Below are positions 42,247 to 53,399 of a stretch of DNA of 64,000 bases, in pieces (within the stretch, counting starts at the first letter, position 1; every line of letters begins with the position of its first letter). The translations under genes were made by a program, and so were the position numbers. The notes beneath the pieces are model-generated. The model was not told the DNA's origin. It searched no databases and saw only the letters and a program-made list of their open reading frames with translations. Source of the DNA: Aldrovandia affinis (Eukaryota; Chordata; Actinopteri; Notacanthiformes; Halosauridae); the NCBI GenBank assembly GCA_029706075.1, contig JAINUG010000026.1, positions 6,590,674-6,654,673 of the forward strand, read 5' to 3'.

Positions 42247-43556
42247 TTAGTCTATCTTTTTAAAGTAAGTGGTCAGTTCACGCAGATCTTTCCAAAGAAA
42301 AGCGATTGTGCTTTCCGTTTCCTGTTTCATATTTTGAAGAAGCGACAATGCGATTTCTTTCAAAACAAGCCACTCTTCACCGACGTCCTCAATTTGAACA
42401 CAATGCATCCTGTTCATATGCTCTGGGGTGTCTTGTAATTCATTCAAAAACAGTGAATATGTTCTATGGGTTTTTAAAACACAAATCCCACTCTTGGTTT
42501 ATGCCGCAAAGCTCTTCTCTGATTTTGTACCAGTCACCCCCAAAATATTCAATAAAAGTCGTGTCTGCATTAAACACTGAAGACTTTTCCATATTATACA
42601 ACTTGACCGTCCCCCTCACTGTATCAAATTTGTAGCCGCCAATTCTTTCGTTTGAAGTAGGCCATTGTTGCTCCAATGATTCTGTAGATTCCAGCAAGAC
42701 CCTAGCTTTAAACTGAATTACTTTTTTCGGGGCACCAGGGCAGATATAATGAAACATAGCAGTATGTGTGAGGGTGGATGGTGATAGGTGCCACTCGCAG
42801 AACCCCGGGGGATCAATAAGTTAGACTGTACTTCCCTACAGTCTAACCACTAGCTCTGATAATCAGAGGAATAGGGAAGAAATGAAAAATAAGGAGGAAC
42901 AGAAATTATCACCCAATGGGTGGCTAAGTGTCACACAGACACAAACAAACAAACTGAAGAAAACTCTGCAGAGTTGATAAGGTAAGGGTAGCGAAAAACA
43001 CCCGACAAACAAAATACCTTATATAAAGTAATCAGTAAACAAAACACGCGGTGGTAAAATACCTCCACCGGATTACCCAATGGTAACAGAAAACAAACAA
43101 CAAAACCATAGACACTGGGTGTCCGAAAAACGAGAAAAGGCTAGTAGAGCCAAAAGAACGAAAATGTAACCCAAACACAGTTTGCACAAAAGAAACCAAA
43201 CAAAAGCTCCTAAGAGAGAGCAAGGTTCCTACAGTATATTGGGTACAATAGAGTAGTTCTATATAAGAGATGTTTTTGAACAGAGATAGTTTTTACTACA
43301 GTAAGTCTTTAGTGTTATGTCTTGAAAAAGACACAACTACCTTACCGGCTAAATCGCAAAGATGGCTTACGATTTCGCACCGACCTGACACCAGGTGCGA
43401 GTTTAAATAGGAGGGTGATTACCAATTGACCCCACCTGTGCACCTCCCACAAGGAAGGCGCAACACCGCCACCTGGCGGTGAGTCTGGGGAACAACCATG
43501 ACAGTATGACGCTTAGGACAGATTTTCTCAAAATGTCCAGAAAAACGGCCATACAT
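42247..43556 (-). pseudogene. Unknown virus-element gene, split by a solo LTR and a frameshift
   Basis: The frame at 42,757-42,464 (97 codons, with NERIGGYKFDTVRGTVKLYN and EYFGGDWYKIREELCGIN) stops, and a second frame (to 42,247) continues with NELQDTPEHMNRMHCVQIED and a helical acidic tail. On the other side of the LTR at 42,777-43,503 the same frame extends upstream to an ATG at 43,556 once the LTR and one GTATG are left out. I do not recognise the family. The gene lies at the outer end of the minus-strand block, where accessory genes usually sit. Confidence 0.5.
42777..43503 (-). mobile_element. Gypsy-type solo LTR inside the Polinton-like element
   Basis: Begins TGTGAGG and ends ATGACA on the plus strand (minus strand: TGTCATGG...CACA). 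An exact 5-base duplication GTATG flanks it (42,772-42,776; 43,504-43,508). The minus-strand promoter side has a GGTGGGGTCAATTGG...TTTAAAC context typical of LTRs. No internal region, so the provirus was lost by LTR recombination. Confidence 0.85.
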
Positions 43557-43796
43557 TTATATTCGCTGTACCTGTTTTTACAGCTGTTTTGAACGTAATT
43601 TAGTTTAAATTTTAAAGATGTGTATCGGAAAAAAGTGCTTAAGTATCCTGGCCCGCTAGCCAGACTTGTTCATTGCAATTCAAAAATATTACCTTGTTAA
43701 AAAAATAAAAAATAAAAACATAGATGTATGCTTGTGTGTCTTTTGAACCACGGGGGTCCTGGGGTCTCAGCAAAACGTTTCCCCATGGAAGAAACT

Positions 43797-44508
43797 GATG
43801 TAATTTCCCCCTGAAGTTAGACACCTTTTTGGACACCGTGTCTAATGATGTCAAAAGGGTCAATTATATTGTTCAAAAACAGGACCATTGGACAACACCT
43901 CCCCTGGGAACCGCGATGTCAAAAGGTAGCTAGTATAATGCATGACCTTAATGAAAAAAACAGGTGTCATTTCACGGCTTCGGAACGAGAAACCAGTGTT
44001 GTGACAAAGCAATTGAGGAGTAGCCTACGCTACGTATCGCCGCAGTAGGCATGTTGTTAACCCCACAGCAAAAAGGATTCTTACTTGGCTTTTCTTATTT
44101 CGGTTATGTTTTGGTTGGGGTTTTACAGCAGGAAAAAACAACTAGACATCAGCTTGCCAATGTGAGTTTATGTTTTTCATTTAAATTTGTAAAAGATACG
44201 TATAGTGTGTTGCTATTTTATTTTATTTTAAAGATAGCAGTATGTTAACTAACAAGAAAACCTATTTAGTTTCAATTTGTAAAGATACGTAGTAGCCTAC
44301 GTATCGATCGAACCTTTGGTGCTTTTTACAACTGTTTTGAACGTTAGAGTCTAAGGCACTATGCGTCGCGTAATGGGGGGTGAGTTTAATAAAAAAAAGA
44401 TGTCTCTGAAATTAGACACCATTTTGGACACCGTGTCTAACGATGTCAAAAAGGTCACATTCCAAACTGTCAACATGATTTAAAAAAAGCCATATAATAT
44501 CTATATAT
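43797..44508 (-). repeat. Right terminal inverted repeat of the Polinton-like element
   Basis: Inverted counterpart of the left repeat, with two copies of the 22-base motif (43,831 and 44,426, reverse complement) at its inner and outer ends. Contains the 65-codon frame at 44,051-44,248, closely similar to the left one (MLLTPQQKGFLLGFSYFGYV start in both). Confidence 0.9.
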
Positions 44509-44514
44509 TGCACT

Positions 44515-44913
44515 GATCAGGTGGAATCTCTTCTTTTAAAAAATGCATGCCAATTCACATCAACTATGATATTGCAAACAAAATCCCACACCGATTCAAG
44601 GTAGGGTACTCTAGGAGAATAGCTGCTCCTTACCTTTGGTGAAGTCTAGACATCCCAAAATATGACCGATCATTGGTAATGTGGGCATCCATAAAGGGTC
44701 CAATGAACAAAATTAGGTACCCTGTTTTGTCACAAAATAAATGTCCAATGTTTTCTATGCGCTTCGTTTCGCCAACAACAGCAAATGTCATCCTCTTGGG
44801 TCTATGAGATATGTGACTATGTCTCACATAGAAAAGTGTCTTATCCTCGCGATGATAAATTTTTGCGACAAAATAAGCCCACACTCATCATTCACCGATA
44901 AGTATTGGCCAAA
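44515..44913. other. Short unassigned stretch
   Basis: Between the Polinton-like element and a Tc1 copy. An 84-codon minus-strand frame (44,884-44,630) has no recognisable domain. Confidence 0.4.
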
Positions 44914-45290
44914 CAGGTAACTGTCGAAATAAAGAAACACAAAGTGACTTAATAGGGTGTAGGGCCGGTAGAGATTCTATAAGTGTCTGCAACTGTATTG
45001 GAGGGATGCAGCACCATTCATCCATGAGAAATTCCATCATTTGGTGTTTTGTTGATGATGGTGGAAAACACTGTCTTAGGTCCCTCTTCAGAATCTCCCA
45101 CAAGTGTTCAATTGAGTTGAGATCTGATGATTGAGATGGCCATGGCATATGGTTTATATCATTTTCATGCTCATTAAATCATTCAGTGAATACTCGTGTT
45201 TGTGGTTGTGTGGACCTAAACCATGCCAAGAATTCACCCCACACCATAACAGAACTGCCAGTATCCCTCATTTACTCAGGTATTACCTCA
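44914..45290 (-). mobile_element. Tc1-like transposon, deleted copy (CAGGTAACTG family)
   Basis: CAGGTAACTGTCGAAATAAAG at 44,914 is the terminal repeat seen at 3757. The minus-strand frame (45,148-44,888) reads WPSQSSDLNSIEHLWEILKRDLR, the third catalytic region of a Tc1 transposase. The other end (CCTCATTTACTCAGG) lies near 45,290, so most of the transposase is deleted. Confidence 0.75.
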
Positions 45291-45299
45291 GAGTTATGA

Positions 45300-47968
45300 G
45301 CTGGCCAACCAAATGCGATATGAAACCAGAAGTAGCATACACAATTACTCCTTATCAAGATCTGAGCATTAAACCAAAACAATTCACTCTTTCCATGGAT
45401 AGAATAACTCACCATAAAAAAATTGACAAAGGTGTATGTCTTTGCACAATTACCAAAGAATCCAATTTGGGAAAATCAAGTCTTATTAATATCAACCTCT
45501 TTATTATCACTGATGCAAAAAGCATTCAACCGAAATGAGGGTTACTTCTATTGATAAAAGAAACAATGGAACATAGACAAAGGGGAAGCCTTTGCACTAT
45601 TGCTAAATAATTAGGGAAATATCAACAGTGTTCGATAGTTTAATAGTGTTTGATTTAAAGAAGGACCAGAACCAAATTAAACAGTTTGCTAAATAAGTTA
45701 AACATAGTGGGTCACTGAAAAGGAGATTTGATTATTGGTTAATTTACTAACAAAATGAGGTGAGAGTAATGTAAGGATTCCATTCAATAAAGGATTCAAA
45801 TTGTTGTATTTTGATGTCACTTTCAAATTTACACACATCGGGGTTCCAAACAACCTTTCCTGATGCCTTCATATCTTAGAGGTTGCACTGCGTGTACAAA
45901 GCTGACCTAATATAGCTTCTGTGTTGTATTGAAATGGAAAATAAGAGGATCTTGGCCCCTTCAAGACTCAAGTGCACAGCAGGCTTGGAATTGGCAGGTG
46001 GGGGTCGGTCACAGTGAATACCATCTTCAGGATCACCACGCTTCATCTCCCTGTACATTTCACAGCAAAACTTCCTAATGGAATAATAAATCAGGCACTC
46101 CCGAACGCCAGAGGCCAAAGGTTAGCCAAAGCAGTGACTTTAAATGCCAATTTCAAGCCTTTCCATTCAGTTAACTATGTCCTAAATATACCAGCCTGCT
46201 CCCTGCCCACCCGTTCCATGCTCACACACATCAACATTTTTAACAAAATGTATATAAAACAAATCAAATATAATAGTTGTCATCCCATATAGCTATTTAT
46301 CAGTGCTAAACACAACCCAACTTCACTCAAATTATTTTCCAAGTGGTGCTGAAACTTTTAAATGAATTTAAAAGAGGCGGGTGATTCATGATTTCTATTT
46401 ATGCTTGGTGCTTTATATTTATTTGGAGTATACAATTATGAACATTTGATGTTTTATGCAATACGTATTTCCATGTTTAAATCTGTAAATGAATAAAGTA
46501 TCTATGGATAAGGGAGTTGACCAAATTCTTTGAATAAATTCTTTTTAATTTATCCGCTTTGGTCCTGTCCAAATATTACTACTGAAATGTAATATTTTGC
46601 ATAAAATCTTCCCACCATGAAATAAAGCCTGCATATTGAGTCATAAGCTTAGTTAAGATATTAATAGCACATTCATCCACCCCAAAAAGATGGGGTGACT
46701 TGCTTAATTTACAATTCACAATGTGAAAGGTCTGATTTAATGGCATCCCCATAGAAGTATATGAAAAGTGTATTTAGATTCTGCAAAGTCAAATCTAAGT
46801 TACTCAAGCGAATGCAGTATACCTTTATATACAGCAGTTGTGGCTTGTGACTATGAGATCTCCATCTATATGAAAGTACAGTATTTACAAATAAATCATA
46901 TATCACTGATTTTGGAAAAAATCTTTCACTGTGCAGACAAAAAAAAGATAATTCACTGTGCTCTTGTGAACATATGGCTGGCTGCTCAATTTTACAATCA
47001 CATTTTCTCATAATTTTAATTGTCACAAACTGTGCATCCTGACTCCTGCATTTTGAGATGGCAAACATGAATCCCTTACTATTCCAATGCATCACACATT
47101 AAAACACGGTAGACATTTAATATTTGAATCCAATTACATTTAATTTCAATGTAAATACTGTACATACAGTGGCCAATAAAAAAACTTGTATTTTGTCACT
47201 GTGAATGTTGCTTGTATGTTTGTATGTTTTTTGTGAGATGGCATAACCACGCTATCTAATGTTAGCTTGAAGCCAAGGCTCCTAATGTTAGCTATTGTGT
47301 GCCATTTCAAACATGGATGATGAAAATAATCCAGTTGAAAAGAGAGCAAAGCTCACACAGGTCAATTTCCTCAGCTTGAAAACGTCTGCTCCTGTCACTG
47401 GAAAAATATATCGAACCATTGCAGGAGGAGACTAGCTTGAATGAGGTGGCTAGCACTGAGGAAGCTCTGCAAAGTTTCAACTTCCAGTTGGAGTCTTTCA
47501 AAACCGAAGCACATGTTACTCTGGGTCAAAATACACATTTTTATAATGATTGCAATAGAATGCTACATAAATAAATAAAGGTAAGCAGCAGCTGTACTAT
47601 TGAAGACTGTAGCAAGGAATGCTGCGATAAGGCAGTACAACTCATTCTAGAGAAACAGGATACTGCACAGATGTATGGACCTGGCGACAGAGCTAGGGAG
47701 AGATACTTAAATTCAGGCTGGTAACGTTACACCTCATGAGACTGGCTTACCCTGTGTGCAGATTCATCAAATCAAAGTGGCTTGTCACGTGTTTTAATTG
47801 TGGGGAGGAGGGGTTTGCTTGCCTCAATAAATAATTGTAAGAAACGCCAAATTATTCTTAACAACAATCAAGCTTTCACAAAGAGTGCATCCAAAAACAT
47901 TATATGCGAAAATACGTATGTGTATGGGCCTTTAAAGATTGGATATGTTTTTCTGTGGTAATTTAAAA
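45300..47968. other. Non-coding stretch with a possible transposase remnant
   Basis: Mostly AT-rich unique sequence. Frames at 45,131-45,538 and 46,709-47,095 show no domains. From 47,313 and again near 47,585-47,690 the plus strand has short cysteine-containing and acidic segments (MDDENNPVEKRAKL; CTIEDCSKECCDKAVQ) suggestive of a hAT/ZMYM-type transposase remnant, too short to be sure. Confidence 0.35.
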
Positions 47969-47970
47969 TA

Positions 47971-48965
47971 CAGGTACCTGCCAAAATTACAGAAACACTT
48001 GAGTAAATGTGGGATACTGGTAGCTCTGTTATGGTGTCGGGTGAATTTTCCTGGCAGGGTTTAGGTCCACCCAACCCATTAGAAGGCAAGGGAAACACCA
48101 ATAAATACACATTTTGAGTGATCACCTTCATCCCACCCAGTGATCACCTTCATTCCAGGATGCCAATGCCCCATCCACAGGATATGAGTGTGTCACATGC
48201 CATATGACACACCCCGGAGGAGAACAGAACAGCCGGACACAGGGAATGGTGTTAACAGTCCAGAAACCGGATATTTATTTTCTTCTTTCCCAGGCATGGG
48301 GAACAGAGAGAGAGAGCGAGAGAGAGAGCACAGCTAAATATAACAAGTACAAAATCTTCAGCCGTCACCCTCACGGGTTTGGGCCACAAAACAATAAACA
48401 AAAACAACAAACTAAATCAAACAGAGCCTTTCGGCAAAACATTTAACACACAGAGATGTTCGAAACGTTTTCAGTTGCACTCTCCAGCAGCAGTGTTCTC
48501 ACTTTCACCAGCCTTCTCCTCCCATGTTCCAGACACCTACTAAAATAGCAGAGCAGTTTTATGCACACAGGTACGATTAGATAATGCAAGACAGGTGTGT
48601 GCACTTGCTGCTCTGCCAGTAGGCATGGCTGCTAATCAATCCGCTGCCGAGACCGACGCCTTCCACAGAGAGATCACTGAATGATTTGATGAGCATGAAA
48701 GCACTGTAAACCATGTGCCATGGCTGTCTCAGCTACCAGATCTCAACACGATTGTACACATCTGGGAGTGGTGCCTACGACATTGTGTTCCACCACCATA
48801 AGCAAAACACTAAATAATGGAAGACCTGTGGATGTAAAAGATGAAAAGTGGATGAATGGTGCTGTATCCCTCCAATATAATTCCAGACACTTGTAGAATC
48901 TATGCCAAGGTGCAATGAAGCTGTTCTTGTGGCTTGTGTTGGTTTACTTTATTTTTATTATTAAA
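47971..48965 (+). mobile_element. Tc1-like transposon (CAGGTA family) split by a solo LTR
   Basis: CAGGTACCTGCCAAAATTAC follows TA at 47,969. Degenerate transposase sequence (TTATGGTGTCGGGTGAATTTTCC; GATCACTGAATGATTTGATG) is readable on both sides of the LTR. The right end fades near 48,965. The full copy at 3757-5319 has an uninterrupted equivalent (GAGTGATCACTGAATGG at about 5004). Confidence 0.75.
48191..48667 (-). mobile_element. Solo LTR, copy 2 (same family as 8470-8900)
   Basis: TGTCACATG...CTTCCACA inserted in the Tc1 element. Flanks GAGTG (48,186-48,190) and GAGAG (48,668-48,672) are a 5-base duplication with one change, confirmed by comparison with the uninterrupted Tc1 copy. A GA-rich tract lies at about 48,306-48,328. 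Confidence 0.85.
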
Positions 48966-49213
48966 CACTGCACTTACAGCATCCCTTAATATCTGCCAAG
49001 TGTTGTAAAATCTGTGTTAAATGAAATCATTAATATAAAGTGTAAGTATATTGTATATTAAACACCACACAATGGTTAGATAATGGGTGCATTAAAAATC
49101 TGGAAATCACCAGTCTCCTCCTTACCCCTTTGCAGCGCCAATGTAGATTAATGTTTTTGGCAAAGGACAAATACTATTCCAATCCTCAAAATTTCATTCA
49201 AATCTGTTTGCTA

Positions 49214-49415
49214 GTTCATTAGCATTTCTTAAGACATTAAGACATTTTTATTTCTAAAATTAAAATTAACAAAATAAGAAAAAGAGGCTTGCCTGGGCCA
49301 TGAACCAGGCAAGCCTCTTTTTCTTTATTTTGTTAATTTTAATTTTTCTTAATTTATATCGCTGGAAAAATATGGTAGAAGAGTACAAAAATATGTCTTA
49401 AGAAATGCTAATGAA
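49214..49415. repeat. Nested palindrome (two pairs of inverted arms)
   Basis: Outer arms 49,214-49,237 and 49,392-49,415 are exact reverse complements (24 bases). Inner arms 49,260-49,296 and 49,305-49,342 (37/38 bases, one bulge) surround the 8-base loop GCCATGAA. The structure abuts Tc1 transposase sequence on its right. Confidence 0.9.
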
Positions 49416-49855
49416 CACTGCACCGTCAGTGGACTACTGAAGACTGGAAGAAGGTCTTATGGACCGATGAATCAAAATGTGAAATTTTCGGTTCACCACG
49501 CAGGGTTTTTGTAGGCCGTTGAGTAGGCGAAAGGATGGTTCCTCAGTGTGTGACACCAACTGTCAAACAGGGAATAGGAAGCGTGATGGTCTGGGGCTCT
49601 TTTGGATCCAGAGTCGGCGACTTGCACAGAGTAACCCACGTTAACCCATTACTTGTTCCCTGAAAAGGGCCTTTTTTTAGAACTCAGAAATTTACATAAT
49701 CTTTCAGTTTTTGATAACCTAAACTTTTTTTTTAACCTATGGCAGTTTACCGCTTACCTTTGTACCATTTTAGGTTATTCAATGGACTTGAACTGCTTAC
49801 ATTTCAGTAAAAACTGGAAAATGGGGGTGTTCTAAAACTTTTGACCGGTAGTGTA
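49416..49855 (+). mobile_element. Tc1-like transposon fragment (GACCGGTAGTGTA end)
   Basis: DWKKVLWTDESK and EIFGSPRRVFVGR are readable from 49,447, carrying the first catalytic aspartate, followed by VKQGIGSVMVWGSFGS in another frame. The right end AAAACTTTTGACCGGTAGTGTA is a standard fish Tc1 terminus, followed by a (TA)n tract (49,853-49,910). Most of the transposase C-terminal half is deleted. Confidence 0.8.
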
Positions 49856-49877
49856 TATATAAATATATATATATACA

Positions 49878-49915
<38 letters not shown>

Positions 49916-50394
49916 TAAACTTGACCTTTGTGTAAAAAGTATACAAAACCTTCAACCAATAAAAAGTAAAAAAAAGTAAAAGACAATAAAGCAATGGGGT
50001 CCTCCCCACATGTACACATTATAGTGAGTATTATTATGACAATAAAGAGTGCCAAACCTAAGCTTTGACCGTGAGCTTTGCAGTATTTATAGATGCTGAC
50101 AAACAAATCAATGTCCCATTAGTTTGTCAACAAATGGGTCCAATCTCATTGATCCTTTCCCTCAAGGTGTCCGACTGGAACGGTTGGGCCATATTTGTGG
50201 GCAAGCAGGAATTGGCATTACACACATGACGGCGCATAATCATCAAAGATATTTATCATCATTTTTGTGGATTACTTTCATTCTTTGTTAGGTAGGAGGA
50301 ACACAGGGCCCCCCAGAGACAGGTAGTGGATTTGAGCTGAATTACAGGCTGCAAATTCCAGTCACTGAAAACAGTTATGGGAACAGCTCTTTTG

Positions 50395-50632
50395 CACAGG
50401 GCGACTTGCACAGAGTGACTGTTAACCCACGTTAACCCATTACTTGTTCCCCCTTTTAACCCTTTTTTTATAACTCTGAATTTTACATTATTTTTCTGTT
50501 TTTGGTAACCTAAACTTTTTTTTTAACCTCTGGCAGTTTACCACTTTCCTTTGTACCATTTCAGGTTATTCACTGGACTTGAACTGCTTAAATTTCAGTA
50601 AAAAATATGAAACTTTTGACCGCTAGTGTATG
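50395..50632 (+). mobile_element. Second partial copy of the same Tc1 family
   Basis: GCGACTTGCACAGAGTGACTG onward repeats 49,615-49,855 with substitutions and ends in GAAACTTTTGACCGCTAGTGTA. Only the 3' quarter of the element is present. The 49,911-50,394 interval between the two copies holds nothing recognisable. Confidence 0.8.
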
Positions 50633-50776
50633 TTCAACATTGTCCTCAGTTTCAGACACTTCCTCTTCTATTTCACTGTCATTATCACTGTCTAAGAGTA
50701 CAGTTATAAACATGCCTTTAGTTCAAATAAAAGTAAGAACAAATATTTGCATCTATTTGGGATAGTCTTTATGTTT

Positions 50777-50778
50777 GT

Positions 50779-50848
<70 letters not shown>
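50777..50848. repeat. (GT)n(GA)n compound microsatellite
   Basis: About 20 GT units followed by about 15 GA units. Confidence 0.95.
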
Positions 50849-50849
<1 letters not shown>

Positions 50850-52540
50850 GAGAAAAACAAAGTGTCCCTCTTATTTATACTAGCTGCTAGTTCATAAAGG
50901 CCTATAAATGGCTGAAGCATCAAAATGGGGTGCAAAGTGTTTATAGAAATAAACAAAAACATCTAGATGTCAATATTCTGTATAGAAGTTCATGATCCCA
51001 AATTAGGCAAAGTCACCTGGCGTCAGGCTAAAACAAGTATGTTAACCAGCCTTTTTGTGATGATAAACACCTAAATTCGGGTCAAATCTGTCCAACATAA
51101 TACAAGGGTTTTAAATAATGCGCAGAAACAGGGAAAACCATAGATTGACATCCTCATGTAGTGAAATCCATGTCAATGCTCACATAAAGTCCTATGCAAA
51201 ACAATGATCAAACAAAAACAAACTAGACGGCTCAGTAGACAGGTTTCCTTTCCTTTATATTATATATTTGTATTGACCAAATATTTTACAAAGACATGCA
51301 TAATAAAATAACATTGCAGTTGAACCATTTTGATGACCTCATCTTTCTCCCTAATAACTATGTACATTGGGAGAAAATAATGGGTTGATAAATGGACATA
51401 AAAAATTACCATCACAGCTGTTTAACCATTTATTGACTCCTCAACACCCAGACAAGAGGGGGATGTGAACATGGATGGTGTTTTGTAAAGACTAAATCAG
51501 GACACTGCTTAGATGAAAGTGTTATCTCCTGGGTCTCTTCCAGCCCATGATTGCTGTCTGTGTGTTAGGGGTTTATCTCCAGTCAAAGGAAATGTGACGA
51601 ATGCATTGCTTGACGTTCCTGAAGTTAACGATTGATAGATCTGACAGTGACAACTGTCAAGTGTGGAGACAGCGAGAGATTACAGGGGAGACAAATACAC
51701 GAGAAAGAGAGAGATACTCTAAAGAGACCTTTATTTAGAGGTTACATTGTGATCAATATTTGAAATGACAACTTTTACCCATATCAATAAATTCAAGTGA
51801 AGTCAGTGCCAAAAGTCTGTATATGTAAAAACTTGATTTGCAAATATTGATAAAAATTGAATGTAAAAATACTTTCTTAAGTAAATCTGTCCTTGTTATA
51901 TGAAAATGCATATGTGTATGAATCATTTATACACAAATACTTTTTATACACATCTCATGTCATCAGACACTCAGAGCGAGATAATATTTGGAAAACACTT
52001 TCTTTGTGTCTAAGAAACCTAAAATTAGTGTAATATTTTCAGCAAGACTGCAATCACTAGCCTTTATACATGCCCCTTTCTTTCGGTTTGTTTATTTAAA
52101 TCTGTATTCACTGTGGTACAGTGGAAACTGGAAAAATTATGGTAATTTGTAAAAAAAAGTAGTACTTGGAAGCACTGTGCTTAATAACTGTTTCACACTG
52201 TGACCAAGTTTTCCGAAAATTAAATACAGATAGTGCAGAAAAAATGTCCTGCCGTGCCACGGTTCTGGGAGCATGGCATTTTGGACCATACCTATTTTTC
52301 TTGAAACTTGTGAGACCCTACTGTTTTCAGTGTTTTGTTTGCATGAGGCAGTCTTCACCATCAGCTGGGGTGTGTGAGCATGAGTCACATGTTATTATAA
52401 TAGCCTTCCATAGCTGTCACCTGGAAACACTTAAATCTGTTGAATAACAGATCCAAAGCAATGAATTAGTATAAAGTCAATTGTAATGAATTCTTGGCCC
52501 AAATGCAATTTTTTTTTATTTCTCCCATACATTTATTGCA
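50850..52540. other. AT-rich stretch, no gene recognised
   Basis: Unique-looking sequence; frames under 95 codons with no domains. Ends at a pyrimidine tract leading into a possible exon at 52,542-52,706, described under findings. Confidence 0.45.
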
Positions 52541-52713
52541 GAGTTGGTGCTGGTACCTCTGTGAAGTTGGCAATTAATATAGGACAAAATCTTGTACCAG
52601 ACGTATCAAAGTCAGACAAAGATGTGTCAGCCGAACAGCCATCATTCGGACTAGTTGTCAAAGTTACCCAAACATCACTCAACACACATCCGTCATTCAG
52701 ACATCGGTATGTA

Positions 52714-52880
52714 CAGGTAACTACTAAAATAACGGAAACACTTGAGTAAATTACGTTTATTGTGTGGGGTGCATTTTTCTGACATGGTTTACATCCACTC
52801 AACCTTTTAAATCCGTTGGTTGTTTAAAACCTTAATGTTATGGTCACTGAATGGTTTCATGAGCATGACAATTATGTAAA
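52714..52880 (+). mobile_element. Tc1-like fragment (CAGGTAACT family)
   Basis: CAGGTAACTACTAAAATAACGGAAACACTTGAG after a TA is the family's left end. Transposase-derived GTGTGGGGTGCATTTTTCTGACATGG and GTCACTGAATGGTTTCATGAGCATGA follow, with the middle deleted and no right end. Confidence 0.75.
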
Positions 52881-53103
52881 GCTTAATGTAAAGCATGCTT
52901 TTACTCTTGGAGAGCTTCTGAGGGTTACAGGTGAGGTAGAGGAAAAATGATTAAACTCTCCTTGAAGGGGTTATTAACTTTTTGGGCTTGCTATAATATA
53001 ATAAAGACAATATTGAATAATAATGAAACAATAAACCATGTCATGAAAACTCAGCAACCATAACGGAAATGTTGTACTTTCTACCTGTCCCTACTACCTG
53101 TGA

Positions 53104-53385
53104 GCTAACACCGCTGCATTGAATGTTTTATTTCTTCTGCTATTGGCAGACTACTGCATGAATTGAGTATTTTGTTTATATAATTCAACACCAGTAATTG
53201 TAGCAAGAAACAATTGTTTGCGTAAGAAGTTTGGAGCAGATACTGGACTCCTAACACCGTTCCATGCAATGTTTTATTTATTCCACCATTGGCAGACTAC
53301 TGCATGAATTGCATCTTTAGTTTATATTGTTCAATACCAGTAATTGTAGCGATAAACTTGTATACACAAGGAAGTTTGGAGCAGT
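53104..53385. repeat. Tandem duplication of about 135-150 bp
   Basis: GCTAACACCGCTGCATTGAATGTTTTATTT...TTGGCAGACTACTGCATGAATTG...CCAGTAATTGTAGC...AAGTTTGGAGCAG occurs twice in a row (from 53,104 and from 53,254) with moderate divergence. Confidence 0.85.
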
Positions 53386-53399
53386 AAGAGGTGGATTCC

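Larger units (their letters stand above)
30435..44508. mobile_element. Polinton/Maverick-like (adintovirus-like) endogenous virus element
   Basis: An exact 6-base duplication TGCACT (30,429-30,434 and 44,509-44,514) flanks inverted termini of about 0.7 kb beginning ATATATAGATATTATATGGC. Six-base duplications, long inverted repeats, a protein-primed family B polymerase, an adenain-like protease, capsid genes and a chromodomain-type integrase end are together the hallmark of Polintons/adintoviruses. Total 14.1 kb, of which about 3.4 kb is later insertions (pogo-like 33,053-35,695; solo LTR 42,777-43,503). Plus-strand and minus-strand gene blocks converge near 38.4 kb. No packaging ATPase and no integrase catalytic core were found, and nearly every gene is broken, so this is a dead copy. 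Confidence 0.85.

Noticed and set aside
30435..44508. Teratorn-like or herpesvirus-type element
   Set aside because: Gene content is polymerase B of protein-primed type, adenain-like protease and Polinton-type capsid with 6-bp duplication; no herpesvirus genes seen.
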